From an uncultured Corynebacterium sp. (GTDB lineage Bacteria > Actinomycetota > Actinomycetes > Mycobacteriales > Mycobacteriaceae), in contig NZ_CAMIHZ010000004.1 in NCBI RefSeq assembly GCF_946222305.1, forward strand, positions 58,753-122,752: a DNA stretch of 64,000 nucleotides, written 5' to 3'. The translations under genes were made by a program, and so were the position numbers. The notes below the pieces were generated by a model. That model was not told the origin of the DNA and ran no database searches. It saw only the letters and a program-made list of their open reading frames with translations. The number at the start of each line of letters is the position of its first letter. Within the stretch, counting starts at the first letter, position 1. Shown in pieces: positions 1 through 8,645 of this stretch.

Positions 1-142
1 TCAGGGAGACGACTGCAAACTGCAACCGTCTAGCGGGATCACGCCACCATCGCACGGTGGGTTCGAGGGAAATAGCCGAGTAGCTTTCAGGCATAATGCG
101 ACATTCTACGATTACCTAGGGCAATGCCTCGTCCACCTACAG

Positions 143-148
143 TATGAT
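143..148 (+). promoter_or_regulatory. -10 box of leaderless ABC-ATPase mRNA
   Basis: TATGAT lies seven bases before the ATG at 156, so the transcript probably starts at or next to the start codon. No good -35 or Shine-Dalgarno sequence is visible. The rest of 1-142 shows only a small hairpin (CCACC/GGTGG, about 47-59). Confidence 0.5.
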
Positions 149-155
149 CTCCCCC

Positions 156-1205
156 ATGGCAGACGTGAAGTTCACAGACGTGGCAATTCGTTATCCCGGC
201 GCGGAACGCCCCACCGTCCAAGATATGAACCTGCATATTGAAGACGGGGAGTTTTTGGTTCTCGTAGGCCCGTCCGGTTGTGGTAAGTCCACCACCTTGC
301 GGGCCCTGGCGGGGTTGGAGGATATCTCCGACGGAACAATCACGATCGGTGGTAAGGATGTCACGGGCACCGAGCCAAAGGAACGCGATATCGCGATGGT
401 GTTCCAGGATTATGCGCTCTACCCGCACATGAGCGTGGCGGAGAACATGGGCTTTGCGTTGAAGGTAGCCAAGACTCCCAAGGTGGAAATCCGCGAACGC
501 GTGGAGCGCGCTGCTTCCCTGTTGGGGCTCACGGAATTCCTCGACCGCAAACCCAAGGATCTTTCTGGCGGGCAGCGCCAGCGCGTGGCGATGGGCCGCG
601 CGATTGTGCGCGAACCACAAGTGTTCCTGATGGACGAGCCACTATCGAACTTGGACGCCAAGCTCCGCGTACAAACGCGAGCCCAGATTGTGCAGCTGCA
701 GCGTGACCTCGGCGTCACCACCGTATACGTGACCCACGACCAAGTAGAAGCTATGACGATGGGCCACCGAGTGGCGGTGTTGAAGGACGGCTACCTGCAG
801 CAAGTGGATACGCCGAAAAAGCTGTACGAAGAGCCAGTGAATGCCTTCGTGGCCGGGTTCATCGGCTCCCCTTCGATGAATCTGGTGAAAACGCGTGGCG
901 AATTGGCTGATTGGAACCTGCGTGTACCGGAGGGTTACGGCGAAGGTGGCCGTGAATTCATCGTCGGCATCCGCCCGGAGGACCTCGATGTTGTCGACGG
1001 TGGGGGCCTGACCGGCACGGTGCGCATGGTCGAAGAACTCGGTGCGGATTCCTATATCTACGTCGAAACCGACCACGGTCAATTTGTCGCCCGTGGTGGC
1101 GATACCCGTCAGGCTCCAGGGACTGGTGAGCGCGTGGGACTGCGTCCGGCGGCGAATGCCCACGTGCACTTCTTCGATGCAAAAACTGAAAAACGACTGG
1201 CATAA
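156..1205 (+). CDS. Carbohydrate ABC transporter ATP-binding protein (MsmK/UgpC/SugC type)
   Basis: This is the 349-residue ATPase that energises the sugar importer encoded just downstream. Visible motifs are Walker A GPSGCGKST (residues 38-46), a Q-loop (VFQDYALYPHM), the signature LSGGQRQR, Walker B VFLMDEP near residue 155, the switch sequence VYVTHDQ, and a C-terminal MalK-like regulatory domain (about 240-349). An ATG at 144 would add four residues, but it falls inside the -10 box TATGAT, so I chose 156 as a leaderless start. A lipoprotein, two permeases and a small membrane protein follow on the same strand. The family serves trehalose, maltose and related oligosaccharides in corynebacteria; the actual substrate cannot be read from sequence. 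Confidence 0.93.
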   Translation: MADVKFTDVAIRYPGAERPTVQDMNLHIEDGEFLVLVGPSGCGKSTTLRALAGLEDISDGTITIGGKDVTGTEPKERDIAMVFQDYALYPHMSVAENMGFALKVAKTPKVEIRERVERAASLLGLTEFLDRKPKDLSGGQRQRVAMGRAIVREPQVFLMDEPLSNLDAKLRVQTRAQIVQLQRDLGVTTVYVTHDQVEAMTMGHRVAVLKDGYLQQVDTPKKLYEEPVNAFVAGFIGSPSMNLVKTRGELADWNLRVPEGYGEGGREFIVGIRPEDLDVVDGGGLTGTVRMVEELGADSYIYVETDHGQFVARGGDTRQAPGTGERVGLRPAANAHVHFFDAKTEKRLA

Positions 1206-1299
1206 TCCCCCCGTTTCTCTGGATTTCGCATTCCCTTTCCCTATAGTTAAGGGTTGAAAGATTGTTCGCTCGAGCAATCAAAGTTGAGAAAGGCTTTCC

Positions 1300-2559
1300 A
1301 TGGCACATCCAACCAAGAAGCTACTGGCTGTTGTAGCTGCCTCTGGATTCGTCCTCGTCGCATGCTCCGACGGCGGTTCCGGTAATGGCGAGGCAAGCAA
1401 GAACGCAGGTGACACCAAGGGACGTGGCAACATCACGTTCGCCATGGGTCACAACGATACCGACAAGCTGAAGCCAATCATCGATAAGTGGAACAAGCAA
1501 CACCCCGATGAGCAGGTCAAGCTACAGGAACTAGCCGGTGAGGCCGATGCACAGCGCGATACGCTCGTGCAGTCCCTGCAGGCGGGCAGCAGCGATATCG
1601 ACGTGATGGCTATGGACGTCGTGTGGACAGCACAGTTCGCAGCTCAGGGCTGGCTGGCTCCGCTGAAGGGCGACCTCGAAGTCGATACCTCCAAGTTCCT
1701 GAAGCCCACCGTGGAGTCCGCTACCTACAAGAACACCCTGTACGGCCTGCCGCAGAACACGAATGGTCAGTTGCTGTACCGCAACACGGACAAGGTCAAG
1801 GAAGAGCCCAAGAAGTGGGATGACGTGGTGCAGGCCTGCAAGAAGCTCGGCGACGAGCCTTGCCTAACCACTCAGCTGAAGCAGTACGAGGGTCTGACCG
1901 CTGCAACCGCCGGCTTCATGTCTGGCTGGGGCGGTGGCATCACCAATGACCAGGGTGAGCCAACCGTAACCGACCAGAAGTCCCGCGAGGGTCTGCAGGC
2001 ACTGGTTGATGCCTACAAGAACAAGACCATCACCCGGGCTTCCACCGGCGCGACCGAGGAAGAAACCAACCTGGCCTTCACCGAGGACAAGACTGCTATG
2101 GCCATCAACTGGCCATACATGTACACCAATGCTCAGGATAAGGGCTCCAAGGTCGCCGGCAAGGTAGAGGTCTCCCCGCTCGTTGGTAAGGATGGCGTGG
2201 GCGTATCCACCTTGGGTGGCTACAACAACGGCATCAACATCAACTCGAAGCACAAGGCCACCGCGCTGGACTTCATGAAGTTCATCACCAACGAGGAAAA
2301 CCAGAAGTCCTTCGCAGAGAAGTCCTTCCCTCCAGTGCTGGCTTCCATCTACGACGACAAGGGTCTGCAAGATAAGTTCCCTTACCTGCCAGTTTTGAAG
2401 AAGTCCCTAGAAAACGCGAAGCCTCGCCCTGCATCCCCAACCTACGATGCCCTGTCCAAGGCAGTTCAGGACAACGCCTACGCAGCCGTGACGGGCAAGA
2501 AGTCCGTTGAAGATGCCACCAAGGACATGGAAGCAGCTATCCGCAACACCAGCAGCTAG
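1300..2559 (+). CDS. Extracellular solute-binding lipoprotein of the sugar ABC importer
   Basis: A family-1 sugar-binding protein of 419 residues that captures substrate outside the membrane. The N-terminus has two lysines, a hydrophobic stretch and the lipobox LVAC with Cys22 as the lipidation site, followed by a Ser/Gly-rich linker and a periplasmic-binding fold. A ribosome-binding site GAGAAAGG lies seven bases before the ATG. The gene is 94 bases downstream of the ATPase, and a possible -10 TATAGT sits at 1242. A strong hairpin follows the gene. It resembles LpqY/TusE/MusE proteins that bind trehalose or maltose. Which one applies here is inference. Confidence 0.93.
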   Translation: MAHPTKKLLAVVAASGFVLVACSDGGSGNGEASKNAGDTKGRGNITFAMGHNDTDKLKPIIDKWNKQHPDEQVKLQELAGEADAQRDTLVQSLQAGSSDIDVMAMDVVWTAQFAAQGWLAPLKGDLEVDTSKFLKPTVESATYKNTLYGLPQNTNGQLLYRNTDKVKEEPKKWDDVVQACKKLGDEPCLTTQLKQYEGLTAATAGFMSGWGGGITNDQGEPTVTDQKSREGLQALVDAYKNKTITRASTGATEEETNLAFTEDKTAMAINWPYMYTNAQDKGSKVAGKVEVSPLVGKDGVGVSTLGGYNNGININSKHKATALDFMKFITNEENQKSFAEKSFPPVLASIYDDKGLQDKFPYLPVLKKSLENAKPRPASPTYDALSKAVQDNAYAAVTGKKSVEDATKDMEAAIRNTSS

Positions 2560-2615
2560 TTCGCAAACGGGTGGCTGCGTGCGGCCGCTCGCGGGCTACT
2601 GCCCCCATCACCATT

Positions 2616-2655
2616 AAAAGCCGGGACTGACGATCACGTTGCCCCGGCTTTTTCT
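2616..2655 (+). terminator. Intra-operon stem-loop / partial terminator
   Basis: AAAAGCCGGG pairs with CCCGGCTTTT across a 17-base loop and is followed by T-rich sequence. It sits between the binding-protein gene and the first permease, so it could stop part of the transcripts or protect the 3' end of the upstream mRNA. Either would favour a high binding-protein to permease ratio. Confidence 0.65.
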
Positions 2656-2678
2656 AACGAAGAAATGGAGACCCGCTC

Positions 2679-3800
2679 GTGGCTCACGCGGTCGATAGCA
2701 CCACAGCCTCCCCCAGCACCACACCGGTCAGGCAACGACCCGGTAATCGACAAGGCAAACGCAAAAGGGACTTCCGACCCATCTGGTTGGTCGGCCCTTC
2801 CATGCTGCTGCTCGCGGTCGTCATCGGTTACCCGATCGTCCGCGCGATCTACCTTTCCTTCCAAGCCAACAAGCACTTGGACCCGGACACGGGCATGTTC
2901 GTCACGGGCGGTTTCGCCGGTCTGGACAACTACCTGTACTGGCTGACCAACCGTTGTATGAGCCCCACGGGTAATGTGGTTACTTGTGCTCCCGGCCAGC
3001 TGGCCACCGACTTCTGGCCAGCACTGAAGATCACGTTGTTCTTCGTGGTCGTTACCGTCACGCTGGAAACCATCCTGGGCCTGTGGATGGCAATGGTGAT
3101 GAACCGCAGTTTCGTGGGTCGCGGGTTGCTCCGTGCTGCCGTGCTGGTGCCGTGGGCCATCCCCACCGCCGTCACCGCGAAGCTGTGGCAGTTTATCTTC
3201 GCTGACCAGGGCATCGTGAACTCGATCCTCGGTGCCCAGATTCACTGGACCACCGACCCTTGGGCGGCACGCCTGGCAGTCATCATCGCGGACGTGTGGA
3301 AGACCGCTCCTTTCATGGCGCTGCTGATCCTCGCCGGACTGCAGATGGTTCCGCAAGGCGTGTACGAAGCTGCCCGGGTGGATGGCGCCTCCAAGTGGCA
3401 GCAGTTCACCCAGATCACGCTGCCGCTGATTAAGCCCGCGTTGATGGTGGCGATTCTGTTCCGTACCCTCGATGCGCTGCGCATGTACGACCTGCCGGTC
3501 ATTATGATCAGCGAGTCCTCCAATTCCCCCACCGCGGTGATCTCGCAACTGGTTATCCAAGACACGAAGCAGGGTAACTTCAACTCCGCTTCGGCGATGT
3601 CTACCTTGATCTTCCTGCTCATTTTCGCCGTCGCGTTCATCATGGTGAAGTTCCTCGGCGCGGATGTCGGCGGGTCCCAGATGAACACCGGAGCCGACAA
3701 GCGCAAGGCGTCATGGTGGAAGAAAACCAAAGACCAGCCCGCACCCAACAACGATGCCGGCACCGCAGCGAAGGCCAGTGAGAAGGAGGCAGCACGATGA
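2679..3800 (+). CDS. Sugar ABC transporter permease (MalF/SugA type)
   Basis: A 373-residue inner-membrane permease. The first 30 residues are basic and hydrophilic, then about six membrane spans follow. The EAA loop that docks the ATPase is visible as EAARVDGASKWQQF. The C-terminal 45 residues are a hydrophilic Lys/Ala-rich tail. The start is GTG at 2679 with GGAG eight bases upstream; it follows the hairpin after the binding-protein gene. The stop codon overlaps the ATG of the next permease (ATGA), indicating translational coupling. It would form a heterodimer with that second permease. Confidence 0.92.
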   Translation: MAHAVDSTTASPSTTPVRQRPGNRQGKRKRDFRPIWLVGPSMLLLAVVIGYPIVRAIYLSFQANKHLDPDTGMFVTGGFAGLDNYLYWLTNRCMSPTGNVVTCAPGQLATDFWPALKITLFFVVVTVTLETILGLWMAMVMNRSFVGRGLLRAAVLVPWAIPTAVTAKLWQFIFADQGIVNSILGAQIHWTTDPWAARLAVIIADVWKTAPFMALLILAGLQMVPQGVYEAARVDGASKWQQFTQITLPLIKPALMVAILFRTLDALRMYDLPVIMISESSNSPTAVISQLVIQDTKQGNFNSASAMSTLIFLLIFAVAFIMVKFLGADVGGSQMNTGADKRKASWWKKTKDQPAPNNDAGTAAKASEKEAAR

Positions 3801-4615
3801 ATAAGGTTCGCAATTACATCGGCGTGGTGTTCATCTTGCTGTGGGGCCTAGCGCCGTTCTATTGGATGGTGGTCACAGCGCTGCGGCACAAGGACTACAC
3901 GTTCTCCGCGAATCCGCTGCCCAGCCACGTGACAATGGAGAACTTTAAGGATGCGCTGGATACCAGTGGAGGCAACGACTTCCTGGGCGCGATCGTCAAC
4001 TCCCTGATCATTGGTGCGGCTACCACGGCGATCGCACTGGTGGTTGGCGTGTTTACGGCCTATGCGCTAGCCCGCGTGGATTTCCGTGGCAAGGGGTTGG
4101 TGACCGGCATCATCCTGGCTGCTTCGATGTTCCCCGGCATCGCCTTGGTCACACCGCTGTTCCAATTGTTCACCAACATCGGTTGGTTGGGCACCTACCA
4201 AGCGCTGATCATCCCGAACATCAGTTTCGTGTTGCCGCTGACGGTCTACACACTGACCAGCTTCTTCCGGGAGCTACCGTGGAAGCTCGAAGAGGCCGCT
4301 CGCGTTGATGGCGCGTCCCGCGGTCTGGCGTTCCGAAAGGTGATCCTGCCGCTGGCAACACCCGCGCTGTTCACCACAGCGATCTTGGCGTTCATTGCCA
4401 CGTGGAACGAGTTCATGTTGGCCAAGCAGCTCTCAACCACGCAGACCGAGCCCGTCACGGTCGCCATCGCTCGCTTTTCTGGCGCGAGTGCCTTCGAGTT
4501 CCCTTACGCCGCGACCATGGCTGCAGGTGCGATCGTGACCGTTCCACTGGTAATCATGGTGCTGATTTTCCAGCGCCGCATCGTCTCCGGCCTAACCGCC
4601 GGTGGAGTGAAATAA
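3797..4615 (+). CDS. Sugar ABC transporter permease (MalG/SugB type)
   Basis: A 272-residue membrane permease, second half of the translocation pore. Around six hydrophobic spans are visible, and the EAA loop reads EEAARVDGASRGLAF. The length is normal for MalG-like subunits. The start overlaps the stop of the preceding permease by four bases. A small membrane-protein gene starts five bases after its stop codon, so all five genes from 156 to 4896 look like one functional unit. Confidence 0.93.
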   Translation: MNKVRNYIGVVFILLWGLAPFYWMVVTALRHKDYTFSANPLPSHVTMENFKDALDTSGGNDFLGAIVNSLIIGAATTAIALVVGVFTAYALARVDFRGKGLVTGIILAASMFPGIALVTPLFQLFTNIGWLGTYQALIIPNISFVLPLTVYTLTSFFRELPWKLEEAARVDGASRGLAFRKVILPLATPALFTTAILAFIATWNEFMLAKQLSTTQTEPVTVAIARFSGASAFEFPYAATMAAGAIVTVPLVIMVLIFQRRIVSGLTAGGVK

Positions 4616-4620
4616 CGCCG

Positions 4621-4896
4621 ATGCCCGACAACCGCTGGGATTCTGACGCTCGCTGGGCTGCCGGTGATTCTTCTTCGCCGGCCGAGTCCGAGGCTTCTTT
4701 TAATCCCGACGCCCCTCGCAAGAAAATGGTTTGGGAAGCTGTGTTGGGTTTCGTGGGTTTCTTCACGTTCATGGCTGTGATTACCGCGGTATGGAACGTG
4801 TTCCAGGAGGACCCAGCGGTATTGCCTTCCGTGGTGTTGCTGGTCCTGTTGGTGTTGCTGGCCATTGCGTGGAAGGGCTACTCAAGGTTCCGCTGA
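4621..4896 (+). CDS. Small two-span membrane protein linked to sugar importer
   Basis: A 91-residue protein. The first 35 residues are hydrophilic and acidic, followed by two hydrophobic spans (about 37-60 and 67-84) and a short basic end. The ATG lies five bases after the stop of the second permease. Corynebacterial maltose and trehalose ABC systems are known to be accompanied by a small integral membrane protein (MusI in the maltose system of C. glutamicum). By position this is a candidate for that role. I cannot establish orthology by eye. Confidence 0.75.
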   Translation: MPDNRWDSDARWAAGDSSSPAESEASFNPDAPRKKMVWEAVLGFVGFFTFMAVITAVWNVFQEDPAVLPSVVLLVLLVLLAIAWKGYSRFR

Positions 4897-5014
4897 TTCC
4901 CCTGACTGGGAATTTCGCCGCTATGCTGTGCCGCGAACTGGCGCAAAGCATCTTCCCATCCGTCCTCATCTCGAACATCAATATGCCCCGCCAACAGGGA
5001 CACTGTGAGCAAGT

Positions 5015-6031
5015 TCAGCGAAGAAAACGCGAAAGAATCTGCGGCCCCCAGACCTGCACCACGCTGGCGGCGTACTCACGCACATAAGCCGCCGGCCGCG
5101 CGCCCACCGGAGTTTCCGCTCCAACCACGCGATACGTGACTCCGGGAATATCCTGCACCGCATGGGTGGCGTGCCACCTCGTGCGGGGGACATGGAAATC
5201 GCTCGTGACCACAACAATGGTGCGCCGAGCCGCAGCCTGACCCGAGGCATCGCGAGTTCCTTCCGCATCCCGCTCTAGTAGCATTCGCGTGCTGTTCGCC
5301 AGATTTTCTTCGGTGCTCGTCGCCTGGTTCTCCTGCAACACTGACCACCCAGATCCCGATACGCCCAACCCTGCTGTGGACCGCAGGTATCGCGCCATCG
5401 CCTCTGCCTCGGAACACGGTTCGTCCGCACCCTGTCCCCCACTGACGATGATTACGCCCGGCACCTCGCCATCGTCGGCACCCACTTCGGCATTACTGCT
5501 GCCCTTTTCACCTCCACCGGCACCCATTCCGATTGCCCCAGGGCTCACCGTGGCATTGTCCCTGCCCCTAATCACGTCCAGCTGCCGAGCCACCTGCGCC
5601 GCGCGGTCCAGCCGGCGTGCCAGAAGCGGACTGGGCTCCCGCCCCGTAAGCCCCGCACCCAGCACAATGATCGCGTCGGTTGCGGCGAGTTGGCGGTCGC
5701 TGTGTGGCGACTCATTAACCAGCTTTTTGGTCGACGTCACGCCCTTGACCACGAACCGGCAGAAATGGTTCGCCAGCCCAACCCAGGCCAAGCATCCGAA
5801 CCCTCCGAGAACGCGAACGCGTCGGGACGAGGAGGCGTCGGTACCTAAAACGGCGGCACCCCAACCCCAGCTAGCTAACGCGCCTGCAGTGCCGACGGAG
5901 AGGACGTGGGCGGTTGCGCGAGGCATGTCCGCACGCAATTGGGGCAGGTAGAAGCGCCACGCGGCGGCATAGCTTCCGGCGGTGGCGAGCATGCCCGGAA
6001 CGAGCCAACGCGTGGGGCGAAGTGCAGCCAT
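5015..6031 (-). CDS. YdcF/SanA-like DUF218 membrane protein
   Basis: A 338-residue protein with several hydrophobic spans in the first 105 residues and a C-terminal DUF218 domain. The domain shows AIIVLGAGL, VIIVSGGQGADEPCSEAEAMARYL, a Glu/Asn-rich active-site-like segment (ENQATSTEENLANS) and VVVTSDFHVPR. Family members act in envelope functions, and the exact reaction is unsettled. It is 61 bases downstream of purE on the same strand. The reading frame stays open upstream to an in-frame stop overlapping the purE end, but with no standard start codon, so I used ATG at 6031. A short Gly/Glu-rich insertion splits the DUF218 domain. Confidence 0.82.
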   Translation of the reverse strand: MAALRPTRWLVPGMLATAGSYAAAWRFYLPQLRADMPRATAHVLSVGTAGALASWGWGAAVLGTDASSSRRVRVLGGFGCLAWVGLANHFCRFVVKGVTSTKKLVNESPHSDRQLAATDAIIVLGAGLTGREPSPLLARRLDRAAQVARQLDVIRGRDNATVSPGAIGMGAGGGEKGSSNAEVGADDGEVPGVIIVSGGQGADEPCSEAEAMARYLRSTAGLGVSGSGWSVLQENQATSTEENLANSTRMLLERDAEGTRDASGQAAARRTIVVVTSDFHVPRTRWHATHAVQDIPGVTYRVVGAETPVGARPAAYVREYAASVVQVWGPQILSRFLR

Positions 6032-6092
6032 CGTGCCCCAACCGGCCGCGACGACCGCAGGGCCGAGAGCACGGAGGAGTAAGCGGCGAATG

Positions 6093-6644
6093 CTAGTTTC
6101 CTAACAGTTTCTGCTGTAGTTTGCGGTCCTTTTCCAGGACCTGGTCGCGCATGTCGGCCTGGTAGTCAACCATCTTCTGCATCAGGGAATCATCAGCGAC
6201 TGCGAGGGTGCGCACGGCCAGCAGGCCAGCGTTTTTCGCACCGTCGATGGACACCGTGGCGGTGGGCACTCCCGCTGGCATTTGGACGATAGATAGCAGC
6301 GAGTCGAGACCATCGAGGTTCCCCAGCGCCCGTGGAATACCGATGACCGGCAACGGGGTAGCCGCGGCGACCATGCCCGGCAAGTGAGCAGCTCCACCGG
6401 CGCAGGCGATGATGACCTTGATACCGCGGGTGTGCGCCTGGCGGGCGTAATCCAACATGCGTTCCGGGGTGCGGTGGGCACTCACCACACCGACCTCCAT
6501 GGGGATTCCGAACTCCGCGAGGACTTCGGCGGCTGGTTGCACCGTGGGCCAATCGGAATCGGAACCCATGACGATGCCGACCAGCGGGCCCTTGGAGTTA
6601 GTGGTGGAACCGTTGTCGGCAGCAGCGGTGGAGTTGTCGGTCAT
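6093..6644 (-). CDS. purE: N5-carboxyaminoimidazole ribonucleotide mutase PurE
   Basis: Converts N5-carboxyaminoimidazole ribonucleotide to 4-carboxy-5-aminoimidazole ribonucleotide in de novo purine synthesis. The 183-residue protein has a hydrophilic N-terminus of about 20 residues, then the class I motifs [28 protein letters not shown] and [14 protein letters not shown]. It lies three bases after the purK stop codon, as expected for partners handling an unstable intermediate. Confidence 0.96.
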   Translation of the reverse strand: MTDNSTAAADNGSTTNSKGPLVGIVMGSDSDWPTVQPAAEVLAEFGIPMEVGVVSAHRTPERMLDYARQAHTRGIKVIIACAGGAAHLPGMVAAATPLPVIGIPRALGNLDGLDSLLSIVQMPAGVPTATVSIDGAKNAGLLAVRTLAVADDSLMQKMVDYQADMRDQVLEKDRKLQQKLLGN

Positions 6645-6647
6645 GGT

Positions 6648-8000
6648 CTAGTTGTCACCTTCATCGTTGGTCGTGTTGGGTACCCAGCCATCGGCCCATT
6701 CCGCTGAAACGAGGAACTGGGCGGCCAAGCGGGCTTCGCGGCGCAGCTCGGTGGCGGTCTGGCCTGGAGCACTGGTCATATTGACGTGCCCGATCTTGCG
6801 GCGTGGTCGCCAGTCCTTGCCGTACATGTGGATCTTCGCCTGGGGGAAGCGTGACCACACCATATCCATGCGCTGGTGCATCGGCATCTCGGGATCCTTG
6901 TCCCCGCCTAGCACGTTGGCCATGACGGTGTGATCGGACAACGGCGTGGTGGCTCCCAAGGGACGATCGAGGACCGCGCGCAGGTGCTGTTCGAACTGGC
7001 TGGTTACACAGCCGTCCTGTGTCCAGTGCCCGGTGTTGTGCGGCCGCATCGCCAGTTCGTTAACGATGATTTCCGGTTGGCCGGCCTCATCGACGGTTTC
7101 GAAAAGTTCGACTGCCAACACTCCGGTTACTCCCAATTCGCTGGCGATCACGTGGGAGAGCTTTTCGGCTGCCTTCAGGGTGGCTGCATCAGTGTCGGGG
7201 GCTGGGGCCACGGCTTCTACGCAGATGCCTTCTTCCTGAACACTTTCCACCACGGGCCAGCTGGCGATTTTTCCGCTGGGGGTGCGGGCGACCATTGCCG
7301 ACAGCTCGCGGACCAGCTGAACTTTCTTCTCCGCCATGAGTGGAACCTGCTTGGCCAGCAAGTCAGCCACCAGTTCTTGTGCTTCCTCCACGGTCTTCGG
7401 GAACCACACGCCCTTGCCGTCATACCCACCGCGGCAGGCCTTCAGGCACACAGCACCGTTAGTGGCCTCGAAGAAGCCCGCGATATCTTCGGTGCTAGTG
7501 ATCTGCAGGAACGGTGGCACCGGTGCGCCCAGCTCGCGCAGTTTCTTACGCATGATCAACTTGTCTTGGGCGTGGATCAACGCGCTTGGTTGCGGCTGCA
7601 CGTTTATGCCCGCCTCGATGAGATCATCGAGATACTCGTTGGGCACGTGTTCGTGATCGAAGGTCACTGCGGCGGCATCGCGGGAGACTTCCTCCACATG
7701 CTCGCGATTGGTGTAATCCCCCAGCACCACATCTGCGCTGACTTGAGCTGCGGAAGCATCCGGGGTGCTCGCGAGGACTCGGGCGGAAAGCCCCAACTCC
7801 ACCGCTGCGTGCTGCATCATGCGTGCCAGCTGACCATCGCCGATGATGGACACCAGTGGCGCACCGGGCGCGTGAGCGCTTCCCCGCGCTAGCGACCAAT
7901 CCGCCATCGGTGATTCCGGCGCCCTGGCGCGTCCATCTTTCGCAGCGGCGGGGTATCCGGAAGAGGTGTTCTGGGCAGCGGTTTCAGCAGTATTCGTCAC
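6648..8000 (-). CDS. purK: 5-(carboxyamino)imidazole ribonucleotide synthase PurK
   Basis: ATP-grasp enzyme that makes N5-carboxyaminoimidazole ribonucleotide from AIR, bicarbonate and ATP. Family landmarks are IIGDGQLARMM, the glycine-rich ATP loop KACRGGYDGKGVW and the C-terminal NELAMRPHNTGHWT. The frame runs upstream to a TTG at 8009. I chose GTG at 8000 because a -10 box TATAGT (8014-8009) lies eight bases before it, which fits a leaderless mRNA. This leaves about 48 poorly conserved N-terminal residues. An ATG at 7907 would give a more typical length. purE follows directly. Confidence 0.93.
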   Translation of the reverse strand: MTNTAETAAQNTSSGYPAAAKDGRARAPESPMADWSLARGSAHAPGAPLVSIIGDGQLARMMQHAAVELGLSARVLASTPDASAAQVSADVVLGDYTNREHVEEVSRDAAAVTFDHEHVPNEYLDDLIEAGINVQPQPSALIHAQDKLIMRKKLRELGAPVPPFLQITSTEDIAGFFEATNGAVCLKACRGGYDGKGVWFPKTVEEAQELVADLLAKQVPLMAEKKVQLVRELSAMVARTPSGKIASWPVVESVQEEGICVEAVAPAPDTDAATLKAAEKLSHVIASELGVTGVLAVELFETVDEAGQPEIIVNELAMRPHNTGHWTQDGCVTSQFEQHLRAVLDRPLGATTPLSDHTVMANVLGGDKDPEMPMHQRMDMVWSRFPQAKIHMYGKDWRPRRKIGHVNMTSAPGQTATELRREARLAAQFLVSAEWADGWVPNTTNDEGDN

Positions 8001-8108
8001 GAAGCCCAACTATAGTGCCCACCCCCCGGCAACACCGAAACACGTTTTCTTCACGCACCGCGCCATGAGTGCACTAGCGCCACCGGAGCACCGTGCCCCC
8101 CCTGCTCG

Positions 8109-8645
8109 CTAGTACTGCCCGATCCGGCTGCGCAAGAGTTTGGTGAATTTCTTGGCATAGGGCACCTGGCGCAACACTACTGGCACACGAGTTCCCGCCA
8201 CGTAAACGGATACCTCCTGTCCCCGCTGTCTGGCATCAAGGATGTGCGCCAACGGTACTTGGGCAACGTGGCTACGCAAGTGCCCCGTCGCGGTTATCAG
8301 GCGCTGGTCAGTCAGCACCATGCGGGATCGTTGCCGGTAGATCAAGTGCCTTACACACCGACGCCACGCCAAGATCACCCACAACACCAGCAAGGCCCTA
8401 CGCCCCCACACCAGGGAAATCAGTGTGTCATTTCGGGTCAGTTCCCCAACCCTCGTTAACGGTTCGGGTTCGTAGCCGAGGAGTTTGACGGCCTCCCCGG
8501 CGAGGTGCCCGTCAATCAGGCCAATGGCCATCCAAATCAGGCCGGTGATGAGGATCAACTCGACAATGGGGAAAAATGCCGACCTACGGCTTGGGGATAG
8601 TTCGGCGAGAACAACCTCCCCCGGTTCAAAACGAACTTTAGCCAT
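8109..8645 (-). CDS. PH-domain membrane protein
   Basis: A 178-residue membrane protein with two hydrophobic spans (roughly 24-45 and 78-97) and a C-terminal bacterial PH-like domain: the stretch RQRSRMVLTDQRLITATG is the usual opening of that domain. The ATG overlaps the TAA of birA (TAATG), which decides the start and implies translational coupling; five upstream codons are also open. Function is unknown; corynebacteria and mycobacteria commonly carry such a gene beside birA and purK. Confidence 0.8.
   Translation of the reverse strand: MAKVRFEPGEVVLAELSPSRRSAFFPIVELILITGLIWMAIGLIDGHLAGEAVKLLGYEPEPLTRVGELTRNDTLISLVWGRRALLVLWVILAWRRCVRHLIYRQRSRMVLTDQRLITATGHLRSHVAQVPLAHILDARQRGQEVSVYVAGTRVPVVLRQVPYAKKFTKLLRSRIGQY

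Noticed and set aside
58..70. tRNA T-loop-like GGGTTCGAGG
   Set aside because: The flanks do not pair as a T-stem and no acceptor or anticodon arm is found around it.
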